Positions 52,801 to 61,076 of a DNA stretch of 64,000 nucleotides are shown in pieces. The stretch comes from Rallus limicola (lineage: Eukaryota > Chordata > Aves > Gruiformes > Rallidae), in contig JAKCOZ010000311.1 of the NCBI GenBank assembly GCA_022605955.1, positions 124,001 to 188,000 of the forward strand, in the 5' to 3' direction. Both the position numbers and the translations under genes were made by a program. How positions within the stretch are numbered: position 1 is the stretch's first letter; each line of letters opens with the position of its first letter. The notes under the pieces are model-generated. The model saw nothing but the letters and a program-made list of their open reading frames with translations. It had not been told where the DNA came from and ran no database searches.

Positions 52801-55800
52801 GTCGGTGTGGGGACCTTGGGCGAAGCAGAAAGGGTGCAAGGTGAGGGTGGGGGGGGGAGCAGGGCCAGTGGGTGCCCTGCTTTTTTGGAGGGAGGTGAGG
52901 GGACAAAGCATGGCCAGCTTGGGCACATCCCAGCTTTGGGATGCTGGAGCCATTCCCCATTCAGGACAAGGCTCCAGGACCCGGGCTGGCAGGGATGGGG
53001 AAGCCGGCGCTCAGCAGCTGCTGCTCCCAGGCGCGGGGTGGGGGGTAGGGGGGGGGAGCAGCCGCTGCCCCCCAGCCCCGGGGCCGCGCAGCCCCTGGCT
53101 CCCAGCAGCACCTGGAGCACGGCCACCGGGTTGACTCATCGGCAGGAGGGGCCACGGTCCCCAGGCCGCCCTTGGCCAGCGCCGCCGTCCCCAGCTGCAG
53201 CCCTGACCCATTTCCAGAGCCAAGGAGGTCGAAGGCGGAGGCGGGGGGGCTGCTCCTGCCCTTCCCCGGCATCCCCACCCTGGGGATCCCCCCTGGCTTC
53301 CAGGACACGCTGTGAGGAGAGGAGCCGTGGGAACGGCTCGGCCCCGGTGCCGGCGGGATCAGCATCCTGGGGGATGCGCCGGGCTCTCCCGAATCCCGGG
53401 GAGGGGCCGTTGGCCACAGCTCTATGGTCACGTCCAACGGACCCAAAGGTCCAGTTTCAGGGGCCCCAGAGCAGCTGGAGCCGTCCCGCTTTGTCCCAGA
53501 CTGTGAACTGGGGGGGGGGGGAGGTGGGAGCTGCTTGGGGTGCCAGAGGCCACGTGCGGCACGGCACCAGCTTTGCGCAGAGGCCAGGCCCACCCTGGGC
53601 CACGCACAGCGGGACCTGACCCACTTTTAGGGCAGATTTGGGCCCCGTCTGTAGCTGTGGTGTGGTGCTGGAGAGCCCTGGAGCGGGCACACCGCGGGGC
53701 AGCCGGGGTGGGACCAGCAGCCGCGGCGGCAGCGGGTCAGTCACGCTCTCTACCTGGCTGGGTGTGACGGTGGGCACGCCGGTGGGCTCAGGGGCCTGGC
53801 GCTGCTCCAGCAGCTCCTTGTTCCTCCTCTTCTTGCCCTTCCCCTTACGCTTCCCTTTCCCCTTCCCCTTCTTCCCCTTCCTGCGTGAGGTGCCGCTGGG
53901 CTCGGGGCCGCTCTGCAAGGGGCAGGGAGAGAAACGGGGATGTCAGGGGGGGGGCCCAGCAGCTCCCCCCACGGCGACACCGAGCCCGGCAGCGACCCCA
54001 CAGGCTGCCCCGTGGGGTGGGGGCTCCTGAGGGTCCTCCTGGCCTTTCCCCTTCCCAGTTTGGGTGCTTACCTCTTCTGGGAAGGGGGCTAGGAGGGGGT
54101 AGAGCAGGGGCTGGTCGCAGTCTGGCATGTAGAGCTGGCAGTAGGAGCGGGCGGCCTCGGGGTCGGCCACGATCAGCAGCTGCTGGACATCCCCCTGCGG
54201 CGAAGGGGAAGCGGGGGGAGCACGAGGGACTGGGATCTCTGCCCCCCCCCCAAATCCACACAACCCGGACGTGCAGGGAAGAGCCAGAGCTCATGGCCAG
54301 CCCTGTCCTGTCCCCGCAGCCGTGGGCGGTGTGGGGCAGCCAGCGCGGACACCCCCTCGGAACGGAGGGTGCAGGACACAGCGAGCAAACAAAGGGACCC
54401 TTGTCAGCCTGCTGGGGACAAAAAGGGCAGGGGGGGCACCCCACGGGCCTCAACGCCGCCTGTGCCACGGCCCCTGACATTTATAGTGGGAGGGAATGCA
54501 GGGAGGGGAACCAGGGCCCCCCGTGGGCACAGAGACACCCCATGGGCACAGGGGCATCCCATGGGGACAGGGAACAGCCCCCAGCGCAGCCAGGGCTTCT
54601 ACCCACTGCAGTGACTGGATGTGCCCCTCCCAGATCCCCTGACTACCAGGACAAGGGTGCTGCCAGCCAGCCGGGGGATCTGGCACAAGGATTTGGGGAG
54701 GGACCCACCTCAAACACCTCCTCGTCCAGGAGGCGGGCCCCAAAAACCGTCACCCCCTCGGTGCTGACCACGGGCTGAGGTCCCCGCTCCAGGGGCAGCG
54801 TGGCCAGGAGGTGACAATCCACCAGCAGAGAGACCTGGGTGCCCTCCACAGCCAGCGCCACGCGGTGCCACCTGCGGAAAGGGGACTCAGGTTGCAGGGA
54901 AGGGACACGGAGAGACCCCGGGTGGGGTGTGCACCCCATCCCCTCCCCAGCACTGAGAGACCCTGGAGCAGGGGGTGTGCACCCCATCCCCTCCCCGTCA
55001 CTGAGAGACCCTGGGGTGGGGGATGTGTGCCCCATCCCCTCCCTGGCACTGAGAGACGCTGGAGCAGGGGGTGTGCACCCCATCCCCTCCCCGTCACTGA
55101 GAGACCCTGGGTGGGGGGTGTGTGCCCCATCCCCTCCCTGGCACTGAGAGACCCTGGGTGGGGGGTGTGTGCCCTGTCCCCTCCCCAGCACTCACCGGCC
55201 ATCGGCCAGGCTGACTCTGCGGAAGACGGGGTACTGCTCGGGGGGGGGCCGCCCCTCCTGGTCCTCGTAGAGGAAGACGGGGGAGAGCCCGATCTCCAGG
55301 CCCAGCTGCTGCACGCCGCGCTCGTCGTAGATGGAGAGCAGGAAGGCCTGGCCGCCGCGCCGCGCACGCACCGTGGCCACCACCGAGAAGTTCTCCGGGA
55401 AGGAGCCATCTGAGGAAGGGAAGGAGAGGGGGCAGCCATCAGGCTGAGCCCCCCACCCCCAGCAGTGAGCCCCGAGAGGCGGCTCTGCACCCCAAAAGGG
55501 GTCGCTCGCTCCCAGGAGCGGCTGGGTTTGTGCCCCGTGCCGGGCTGGGGGTGGCTGTACCGGGGAAGAGCTGCCGGGTGGGCGCGCTGAGCTGGGTGCT
55601 GTTGTCCACATGGAAAGCCAGGTCGGGGTCCTGGGTCCCCAGGCGCTGCGGACAGATGCCGGCGGTGACGGTGATGCCGTCCCGGCCGTCCTGCATGCCC
55701 AAGGTCTGCAGCACATCCACCAGCACCGCTGTGGGGGGAAGCGGGGAGCCTTCAGCGGGCGGGGACCCCCCCGAGGCACCCCGGCTGCTCCCCACATCTC

Positions 55801-57561
55801 CAGCCGGGCCACATCCCCATCCCCATCCTCATCCCCATCCCTATCCCATCCTCATCCCCATCCCTATCCCATCCCCATCCCCATCCCCATCCCTATCCCA
55901 TCCCCATCCCCCTGCTGCCTCCCGCCAAGCCCGGCCCGGGGCCAGGCAGCTGTGTGGGCCCGAGGTCCGGTCCCGCGGCCGCCAGATTCCTGCAGCGCAT
56001 TCCTCCGCCCCCGGGCCTGCTCTGCACCCCCCGAAACGGGTGCACCCCGTAGGGCCCGGAGGGGTCTGTCACCCACGGGGGATACTCCCCCACCCACACC
56101 TCCCATCACCCGTAAGCTGCACCTAACTGGGGGTGCGGGGAGCGGGTTGGGGGTGCTGCCTGTGCTCTGTGGGGAGCCAGACCCCTATCCCAGGTTGCGC
56201 CCAGGGTGTGTGGAGGGTTAATCCAGCCCAGCCAGGTGTGCAGGGGGTGCGGGGGGCTGGGGGCCATGACTGCAGCCACATCAGAGAGCGCCGGGGGCCC
56301 CGGCAGCACCCACCCACCCTCCCTCCTGCCAGAGAGGCCTGTCTGGGCAGGCCAGGCAAGGGAGATCCGGGCTTGGGGCAGGGGGGGGGGCATTCCTCTT
56401 TGGGCTCCCCAAAGTGCCCACGCAGCCCCCCCAGCCCAGCTGGGGCACCCCAAGCATCAGGGGGGCACGGCAGGACACGGCCAGGCTTGGGAACGGGCTG
56501 CCCCCGCTGCGGCCCAGCCGTGTCTCAGGCCCTCCTGACCCCGGCACACGGGCCCGGCTTCCTGCCGGTGCTCCCGGGGGGACGGTCACCACCCGGCCCG
56601 GGGGGCCCACACCCCGCTCCGGGCTGGGAACCCCGGCACGGGGCTGCTGGGTGGCCTTAGGTCGGCCGAGCCCCTCTGGATGCCGGACCCAGGCGTGTAG
56701 GGGACTCGGGGAGCCGGGGGGACCCCGGGGGTGCCGGCAGCTCGTCACCGCCCCTGGAAAAGCCACGGGACAGGGAGCCGATGGGAGCGGGGTGAGGGCC
56801 CCCCACGCCCCCCGGGACCCCTCACTAATCCCCGTTATCCACAATTCAGGTTTCCCCCCCTGCACACACCCCCCCCCCCCCACTCCAGCCAGGGGGCAGC
56901 ACCCCCAGCCAGGGCAAGAGGCTTTGGAGGGTGCACCCCCACCCCTACCACTGGACGTGGAGGGGAGGGAAGCACCCTTGCGCCCTGGGGGGGAGGGAGC
57001 ACCCCTGACCCTCCTGGAGCCCCCCCACGAAGGGACGCGGGAGAGCAGCCCCTCCCCGGGGGAAGCAGCCCCTCCCCGGGGGAAGCACCCCCGAGAGACC
57101 CCCGGGGAACGTCCGCACCCCGGGCGAAAGGGGGGGGCGGTGTCTCTGTCCCACGGCCGGAGCCACGCGGGACACCCCGAGCCCCGTTCCCGGGGGTGTC
57201 CCCGCTCCCGGGGTGCCCCGACACCCCCCCCGTCCCCCGGGACGCCGCGGCCCCCGGCCCTGTCCGTGGTGCTGAAGGCGGCGGGGGCCCCGTGGGGATC
57301 CCCACGCGTGACAGCACCGGGAGTCCCGCGGGGACGCCCGCGCCCGGCGCCGGGGCTCGCTCAGCCCGACGGTGCCTCCCGCGGAGCCGGGGGGGGGGCG
57401 GTCAGGGTATGGATTTGGGGGGGGGACACGGACACACACGGACACGCGTGGGCGCGGGCTTCCCCCTCCCGGTGCGCGTTACCTGCCCTGGCCGGGGGCA
57501 GCCCCGGCAGCACGGCGAGGAGAGCGGCGAGGAGCGCGGCGGGCACCGGGCGACCCTCCAT
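38952..57561 (-). CDS. COL5A3: COL5A3, collagen type V alpha-3 chain, 67 exons
   Basis: Fibril-associated minor collagen chain that heterotrimerises with alpha-1(V)/alpha-2(V) and is secreted to the extracellular matrix. I could join 67 exons in phase: 14 N-terminal (57561 down to 51460), 48 pure Gly-X-Y exons (about 51.35 kb down to 40926) and 5 C-terminal. The total is 1,767 residues (human about 1,745). Helix exons are 54, 108 or 45 bp multiples, with one 36 and one 90 bp, the clade-B (COL5/COL11) pattern; Gly-X-Y adds up to about 336 triplets with no interruption seen. The chain ends [13 protein letters not shown]. It is alpha-3(V) rather than COL5A1 or COL11 because of synteny, the basic lysine block in the variable region and the missing second C-propeptide cysteine. 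Introns are short and several contain minisatellites. Confidence 0.97.
39115..39780. repeat. about 20-bp G-rich minisatellite in the last COL5A3 intron
   Basis: Around 30 units of GGGGAGGGAGATGGRGGCAY and shorter variants fill nearly the whole intron between the last two coding exons. It is G-rich on plus and C-rich on the COL5A3 transcript. Confidence 0.95.
42310..42490. repeat. 17-18-bp GGGGAGAGGGGGAYAYG minisatellite in a COL5A3 intron
   Basis: About 10 units of GGGGAGAGGGGAGACGTG and variants, filling the intron between two 54-bp helix exons. Confidence 0.9.
42855..43385. repeat. two simple-repeat blocks in neighbouring COL5A3 introns
   Basis: 42855-43025: units of GAGCCCCCCACC with TGAGCCCC. 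43255-43385: units of GGGGGATTAGGGGTATGGG. They flank the 54-bp exon near 43150-43203. Confidence 0.8.
44826..45135. repeat. 44-bp minisatellite, 7 copies, COL5A3 intron
   Basis: Almost identical 44-bp units containing GGATGTGGTGAGCACCAGGC, AGCCAGGGGAGCTGCC and AGGGCTG. The low divergence means recent expansion or ongoing homogenisation. Each unit contains TGGTGAGC, a cryptic donor-like string on the plus strand (not the COL5A3 sense). Confidence 0.95.
46699..46752. repeat. (GGA)n trinucleotide tract in a COL5A3 intron
   Basis: About 17 AGG/GAG triplets with two GGGGG interruptions. Confidence 0.9.
47330..47480. repeat. GGGCTGGGAATG-type degenerate repeat in a COL5A3 intron
   Basis: About 11 units of 13-26 bp such as GGGCTGGGAATGGGGCTGG. 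It is followed by unique sequence and then by the X-box-like array at 47667-47885. Confidence 0.85.
47667..47885. promoter_or_regulatory. five RFX X-box-like motifs in a COL5A3 intron
   Basis: GTTGCCATGGGTTAC and variants (GTTGCCGTGGGAAAC, GTTGCCGTGGGATAC, GTTGCTGTGGGATAC) occur at 47667, 47700, 47808, 47840 and 47871. Each has an RFX-type half site (GTTGCC) followed, after a short spacer, by an inverted-like half. Three of the four spacings are 31-33 bp. Between them lies a GGGATAGAT repeat (47735-47790). It could be a decayed minisatellite or a real binding array. Confidence 0.4.
48265..48365. repeat. 24-bp GACAGGGTGACACAG repeat in a COL5A3 intron
   Basis: Four to five units of GACAGGACAGGGTGACACAG, directly downstream in transcript sense of the exon ending near 48370. 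Confidence 0.85.
54905..55195. repeat. about 46-bp minisatellite, 6 copies, in a COL5A3 TSPN intron
   Basis: Units containing GTGCACCCCATCCCCTCCC, CACTGAGAGACCCTGG and GGGGGTGT fill the intron between exons 55196-55409 and 54709-54871, right up to the donor. Confidence 0.92.
55810..55915. repeat. (CCCATCC)n tract in COL5A3 intron 1
   Basis: About 100 bp of CCCATCCCCATCCTATCC. It has the same core as the arrays at 22.9, 28.7 and 33.8 kb. Confidence 0.9.
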
Positions 57562-58652
57562 GCCCGGCCCTGGCTGCCCGGGACCGGAGCTCCCAGCCCG
57601 CCCTGCCCGCTCCGGGCTCCTCGGGCTGCCGGGGAGGGAGGGGAAGGGGGAGGGAGGGGAGGGGAGCCCCCGCCCCCCGCCCGGCCCGGCCCACGGGCGG
57701 TTCCCGGCACCGGCCCCCGGGGAGGGGGGCAGGGGGGGGTGGTGTCCCACTGCCCCGAACGGTACCGGAGCCCGACGGGAGCCCCCAGCCCCACCGCCAG
57801 GTTTAGGGGTGCAGAGCCCCTCACCCTGCTCCCAGCCCCACAGGGAAGACGGGGGGTTTTGGGGTACAACCCCCCTCCCAACCCCTAAACCCACAGCGAG
57901 GTTTAGGGGTGCAGAGCCCCCCCCTAGAGAAGAGGGGAGGTTCAGGGGTGCAAAGCCCCCTACTCCCAGCTCCACAGCAGGGACAGCTCGTTTTGGGGTG
58001 CACAGCCCCCCATGGCACTCCCACCCCGCTGGGGATTTCACAACACCCCACAATAAGGCCGGGGGGGGGGTCAGGGGGGTTTGGGAACCCCCCCTTCACC
58101 CCACGGTGCAGCTGCCGCCCGGCTGCGCTGCCCCCCCGGGGCCTGGCTGGCCCGAGTCCCCCCATTGCCTCATCGCCTGAGTCAGAGCCGCCCGGCCCCG
58201 CTCCCCCTGCTCCCCCCGCTCCCCCCCCCCCCGCCCCCCCGCCAAATATTTACCCTCGTCTCTGCAGTAACGAGCCCCCGCCAGCACCCCCGGCCCCCCA
58301 AACCCAGTCCCTGCCTCCCCCCCAACCCGGGGAGCTGGGAGCAGCGCAGCCCCCTCCCCAACCTCCAGCCCCCTCCCCAACCTTTAGCCCCCTTGCCTCA
58401 GTTTCCCCCCCAGTCAGACCCCTGGGACGGGGTGGGGGGCTACAGGATGGGCACCTCACTACAGTCCCCACACCACGTGCCCCAATGGGGTGACCCCCGA
58501 GGGCTGCCGTGCCCCATGCTGGGCAGGAGGGGTCCCACAGCCTGTCGGACCCCCTGCCCTCCCCAGGGCTGCCCCGGGGAGGCTGATCCGGCTCCCACGT
58601 GACGCCAGGTCCTGATCCCATAAGAGCCTTTGGACCCGAGGCCGGAGCAGCC
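57562..58652. other. divergent intergenic region between COL5A3 and RDH8
   Basis: 1.1 kb. The COL5A3-proximal 200 bp are CpG-rich and TATA-less. The RDH8-proximal side has an E-box CACGTG (58596-58601), two TGATCC elements (58584 and 58613 area) and a TATA-like CATAAGA at 58619-58625, only 28 bases before the start codon. 58020-58260 contains GAAACC-poor, G/C-run sequence and no exon. Confidence 0.45.
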
Positions 58653-60487
58653 ATGGCCACCCCCGCGCCCCGCACCGTCCTCGTCACCGGCTGCTCCTCA
58701 GGCATCGGCCTCGCCGTCGCCGTCAGGCTGGCGCAGGACCCCCAGCAGCGCTTCCAGGGTGAGGAGGGGGACAGGACCCACAGCCCACCCCGGGACAGGG
58801 GGAGGGTTGCTGGCTTTGGGGTCCCAACCACTCCCCCTACCCCATCCAGCCCCGGAGCCTTGTTCTCCGTGCAGCCCCCCCCTGGGACTTCAGCTCTTGC
58901 AGCCCTGAGCTCCACACACACACACCCCCCCCAGCACTCCAGCCCCCCACCCATCACCCTGCAAGAGGGAGCAGAGTTGGGGTGCTGGGGCAGCCCCCCG
59001 GGACATGCTCCCCCCTGGGTTAGACACGTGGGTCACCGCACATCGCTCCCGCCACACGCAGACACACGCGTGTGCGACCCCAGCGCTGACCCCACGGCAG
59101 CGGATTAGCCCTGGACGGGGGGAGGGGGGATTAAAGGCCGTGTTACCCAAGCAGCTTAGGGAACGGCATCTGGGCTTGACCCCCCGACCCCAGCCGGCAC
59201 CCAAGGTCCCCCTGACCGGGCTGGGGGTCCCCACAGTCATCGCCACCATGCGGGACCTGCGCAAGAAGGAGAAGCTGGAGGAGGCGGCGGGCTCGGCGCT
59301 GGGCAGGACGCTGAGCATCCAGCGCCTGGACGTCTGCAGCGACAGCTCGGTGGCCGAGTGCATGGGGAGCATCCCCGGGGGCCGGGTGGACGTGCTGGGT
59401 GAGCGGAGCGATGGGTGGAAAGGGTGGGGGGGGAGCATGGGGGGTTCCACGGGGAGGGGGGTCCCTGAGCGCTCCCCACGCCGTGTCGCAGTGAATAACG
59501 CCGGCGTGGGGCACGTGGGGCCCGTGGAGAGCGTCAGCCTGGAGGAGATGAAGCGCATCTTCGAGACCAACTTCTTCGGCGTGGTGAGGATGATCAAGGC
59601 CGTGCTGCCCGACATGAAGCGCCGGCAAAGCGGCCACATCGTGGTGGTCAGCAGCGTCATGGGGCTGCAGGGTGAGGTGGGATGGGGGTCCCGCTCCGGG
59701 CAGGGGGAGGAGAAGTGGGGGCGGGGGGGGGGGGTGTCTCGCTGAGCTCAGCCCCTTTCCACCCGCAGGAATCGTCTTCAACGACGTCTACGCCGCCTCC
59801 AAGTTCGCCGTGGAGGGGTTCTGCGAGAGCCTGGCCGTGCAGCTGCTGCAGTTCAATGTCTTGTGAGCGCCAGGGGCCGTGGGGGGGTGGGCTGGGGGGG
59901 GGTTGTCCCCAAAATGCCTAAAGGTGTCTGCGGACCCCCGCCCTGAGCACCCGCCCCGGCCCCGCAGCGTCTCCATGGTCGAGCCAGGCCCCGTGAACAC
60001 GGATTTCGAGCTGAAGCTCATGGAGGAGGTTTCCCGCTCCGAGTTCCCCGGCACCGACCCGGCCACCGTGCGGTACTTCAAGGACGTGTACCTGCCGGCT
60101 TCCCACCAGATCTTCGCCACGCTGGGGCAGAGCCCCGCCGCCGTGGCCGAGGTGCGGGGCCGGGAGGAGTTTGGGGGGAAGCCGGGGAGGGGGTGTTTCT
60201 TGGGGAGGGGGTGCGGTTGGCTGGCCCCACGCCCTCCCCCAGCTCCCTCTCTCCGCTGTCAGGCCATCGTCAGCGTGATCGGCGCCAGGCGCCCGGCGTT
60301 CCGCACGCAAACCAACCGCCTCTACACGCCGCTGGTGGCCCTCAAGTACGCGGACCCCTCGGGGGACCTGTCGGTCAGGACCTACTACCGCCTGCTCTTC
60401 AACTACGGGACCCTGTTCCAGCTCAGCATGGCGGCCCTGCGCTGCCTCACCTGCGGCTGCTTCCGCCGCAGGGTCACCCCGCTCTGA
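58653..60487 (+). CDS. RDH8: RDH8, photoreceptor all-trans-retinol dehydrogenase (SDR family)
   Basis: Reduces all-trans-retinal to all-trans-retinol with NADPH in photoreceptor outer segments, a step of the visual cycle. Six exons: 58653-58758, 59237-59398, 59492-59671, 59769-59862, 59968-60151 and 60263-60487; phases join to 316 residues (human 311). Short-chain dehydrogenase landmarks: cofactor motif TGCSSGIG (residues 12-19), NNAG (91-94), SSVMGLQG with the catalytic serine (143-144) and the YAASK catalytic pair (Y157, K161). RDH8 signatures include TMRDL, VEPGPV, FPGTDP, YLPAS and a C-terminal cysteine cluster (RCLTCGCF), a likely palmitoylation site for membrane attachment. The last residues are RRRVTPL. 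All introns GT-AG. RDH8 rather than HSD17B1, its close relative, by synteny and C terminus. Confidence 0.95.
59102..59133. promoter_or_regulatory. RDH8: paired OTX/CRX-type GGATTA motifs in RDH8 intron 1
   Basis: GGATTA at 59102-59107 and again at 59128-59133, 26 bp apart. CRX/OTX2 bind this core (TAATCC) in photoreceptor genes, so an intronic enhancer is plausible for a retina-specific gene. Six-base motifs are weak evidence. Confidence 0.3.
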
Positions 60488-60800
60488 GCCGGGGGAGGGT
60501 CCCGTGTGTCCCCCAGGGGAGGGGGGGGAGTTTCACTCCCTCCATAGCGGGGAAGGGGCCACGGTTACAGCCCTGCACGCCCCCCCCCCAAGCCCCGGTG
60601 TTGCCCCCAGTGAGATCCAGCGGCGGCACCGGGGGGGGGATGAATGCGGCTCCCCAGGAGGTGGGGGGCAGGCGGGGGGGGTGTCTCCGGCCCGGGGGGA
60701 TTGGGGGGGAAGGGGGGGATTTGGGGGAGCTGGGGTGGGGGGGTTGGGGCGGGGGGAGCCCTGGGGAGGCCGAGGGCTCGGGGGGGGCTCTGGGGGCTCC

Positions 60801-60806
60801 AGTAAA
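60801..60806 (+). terminator. RDH8: candidate variant poly(A) signal of RDH8 (AGTAAA)
   Basis: AGTAAA, a known variant, lies 314 bases after the RDH8 stop codon and is followed by TGTGGCTT. No AATAAA occurs before PPAN. Confidence 0.5.
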
Positions 60807-60931
60807 GCCTGTGGCTTCGCCTCCACCGCCGCTGCCTCGCACCGACCTTCGCGCCGGCGGCGATACGGGCAGGGAGGGGGCGGGAGGGGCCGGGGGGCAC
60901 CGACCGAGGGCGGGCGAGCGGAGGAGGCCGC

Positions 60932-61076
60932 GTAACCATGGCAACGAGGGGCGGTGGCGGCGCGGGGTGCCCCGGGAAGGGATAGGCCGGAAGTGACGCA
61001 GTGGAGGGGGGCGGGGCGGGAGGCTCCGCGCCGGAAGTGACCGCGGCCGCGTGGTGGCAGCGGCGGCGGCGGCGGG
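60932..61076 (+). promoter_or_regulatory. PPAN: PPAN promoter: RFX X-box and two ETS sites
   Basis: CpG-rich and TATA-less. A near-perfect palindromic X-box, GTAACCATGGCAAC, is at 60932-60945. Two identical strong ETS/GABP sites, CCGGAAGTGAC, are at 60987-60997 and 61031-61041 (44 bp apart). Paired ETS sites are typical of housekeeping and ribosome-biogenesis promoters. Confidence 0.7.

Larger units (their letters stand above)
51593..57561 (-). other. COL5A3: COL5A3 signal peptide, TSPN domain, variable region and minor helix exons
   Basis: Exon 57561-57483: signal peptide [20 protein letters not shown]. Thrombospondin-N-like domain: 55728-55561, 55409-55196 ([21 protein letters not shown]), 54871-54709 ([19 protein letters not shown]) and 54194-54072 ([16 protein letters not shown]). 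Variable region: 53912-53754, a very basic segment with [19 protein letters not shown], matching the heparin-binding block known from alpha-3(V); 52814-52713 (Pro/Thr-rich, two coding-strand Thr runs); 52628-52485, acidic and tyrosine-rich ([11 protein letters not shown]), a candidate for tyrosine sulfation. Minor helix and hinge: 52364-52317, 52227-52186, 52108-52046, 51900-51826 (ends GTMIMLP) and 51676-51593 ([13 protein letters not shown]), all COL5/COL11 landmarks. Confidence 0.92.
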
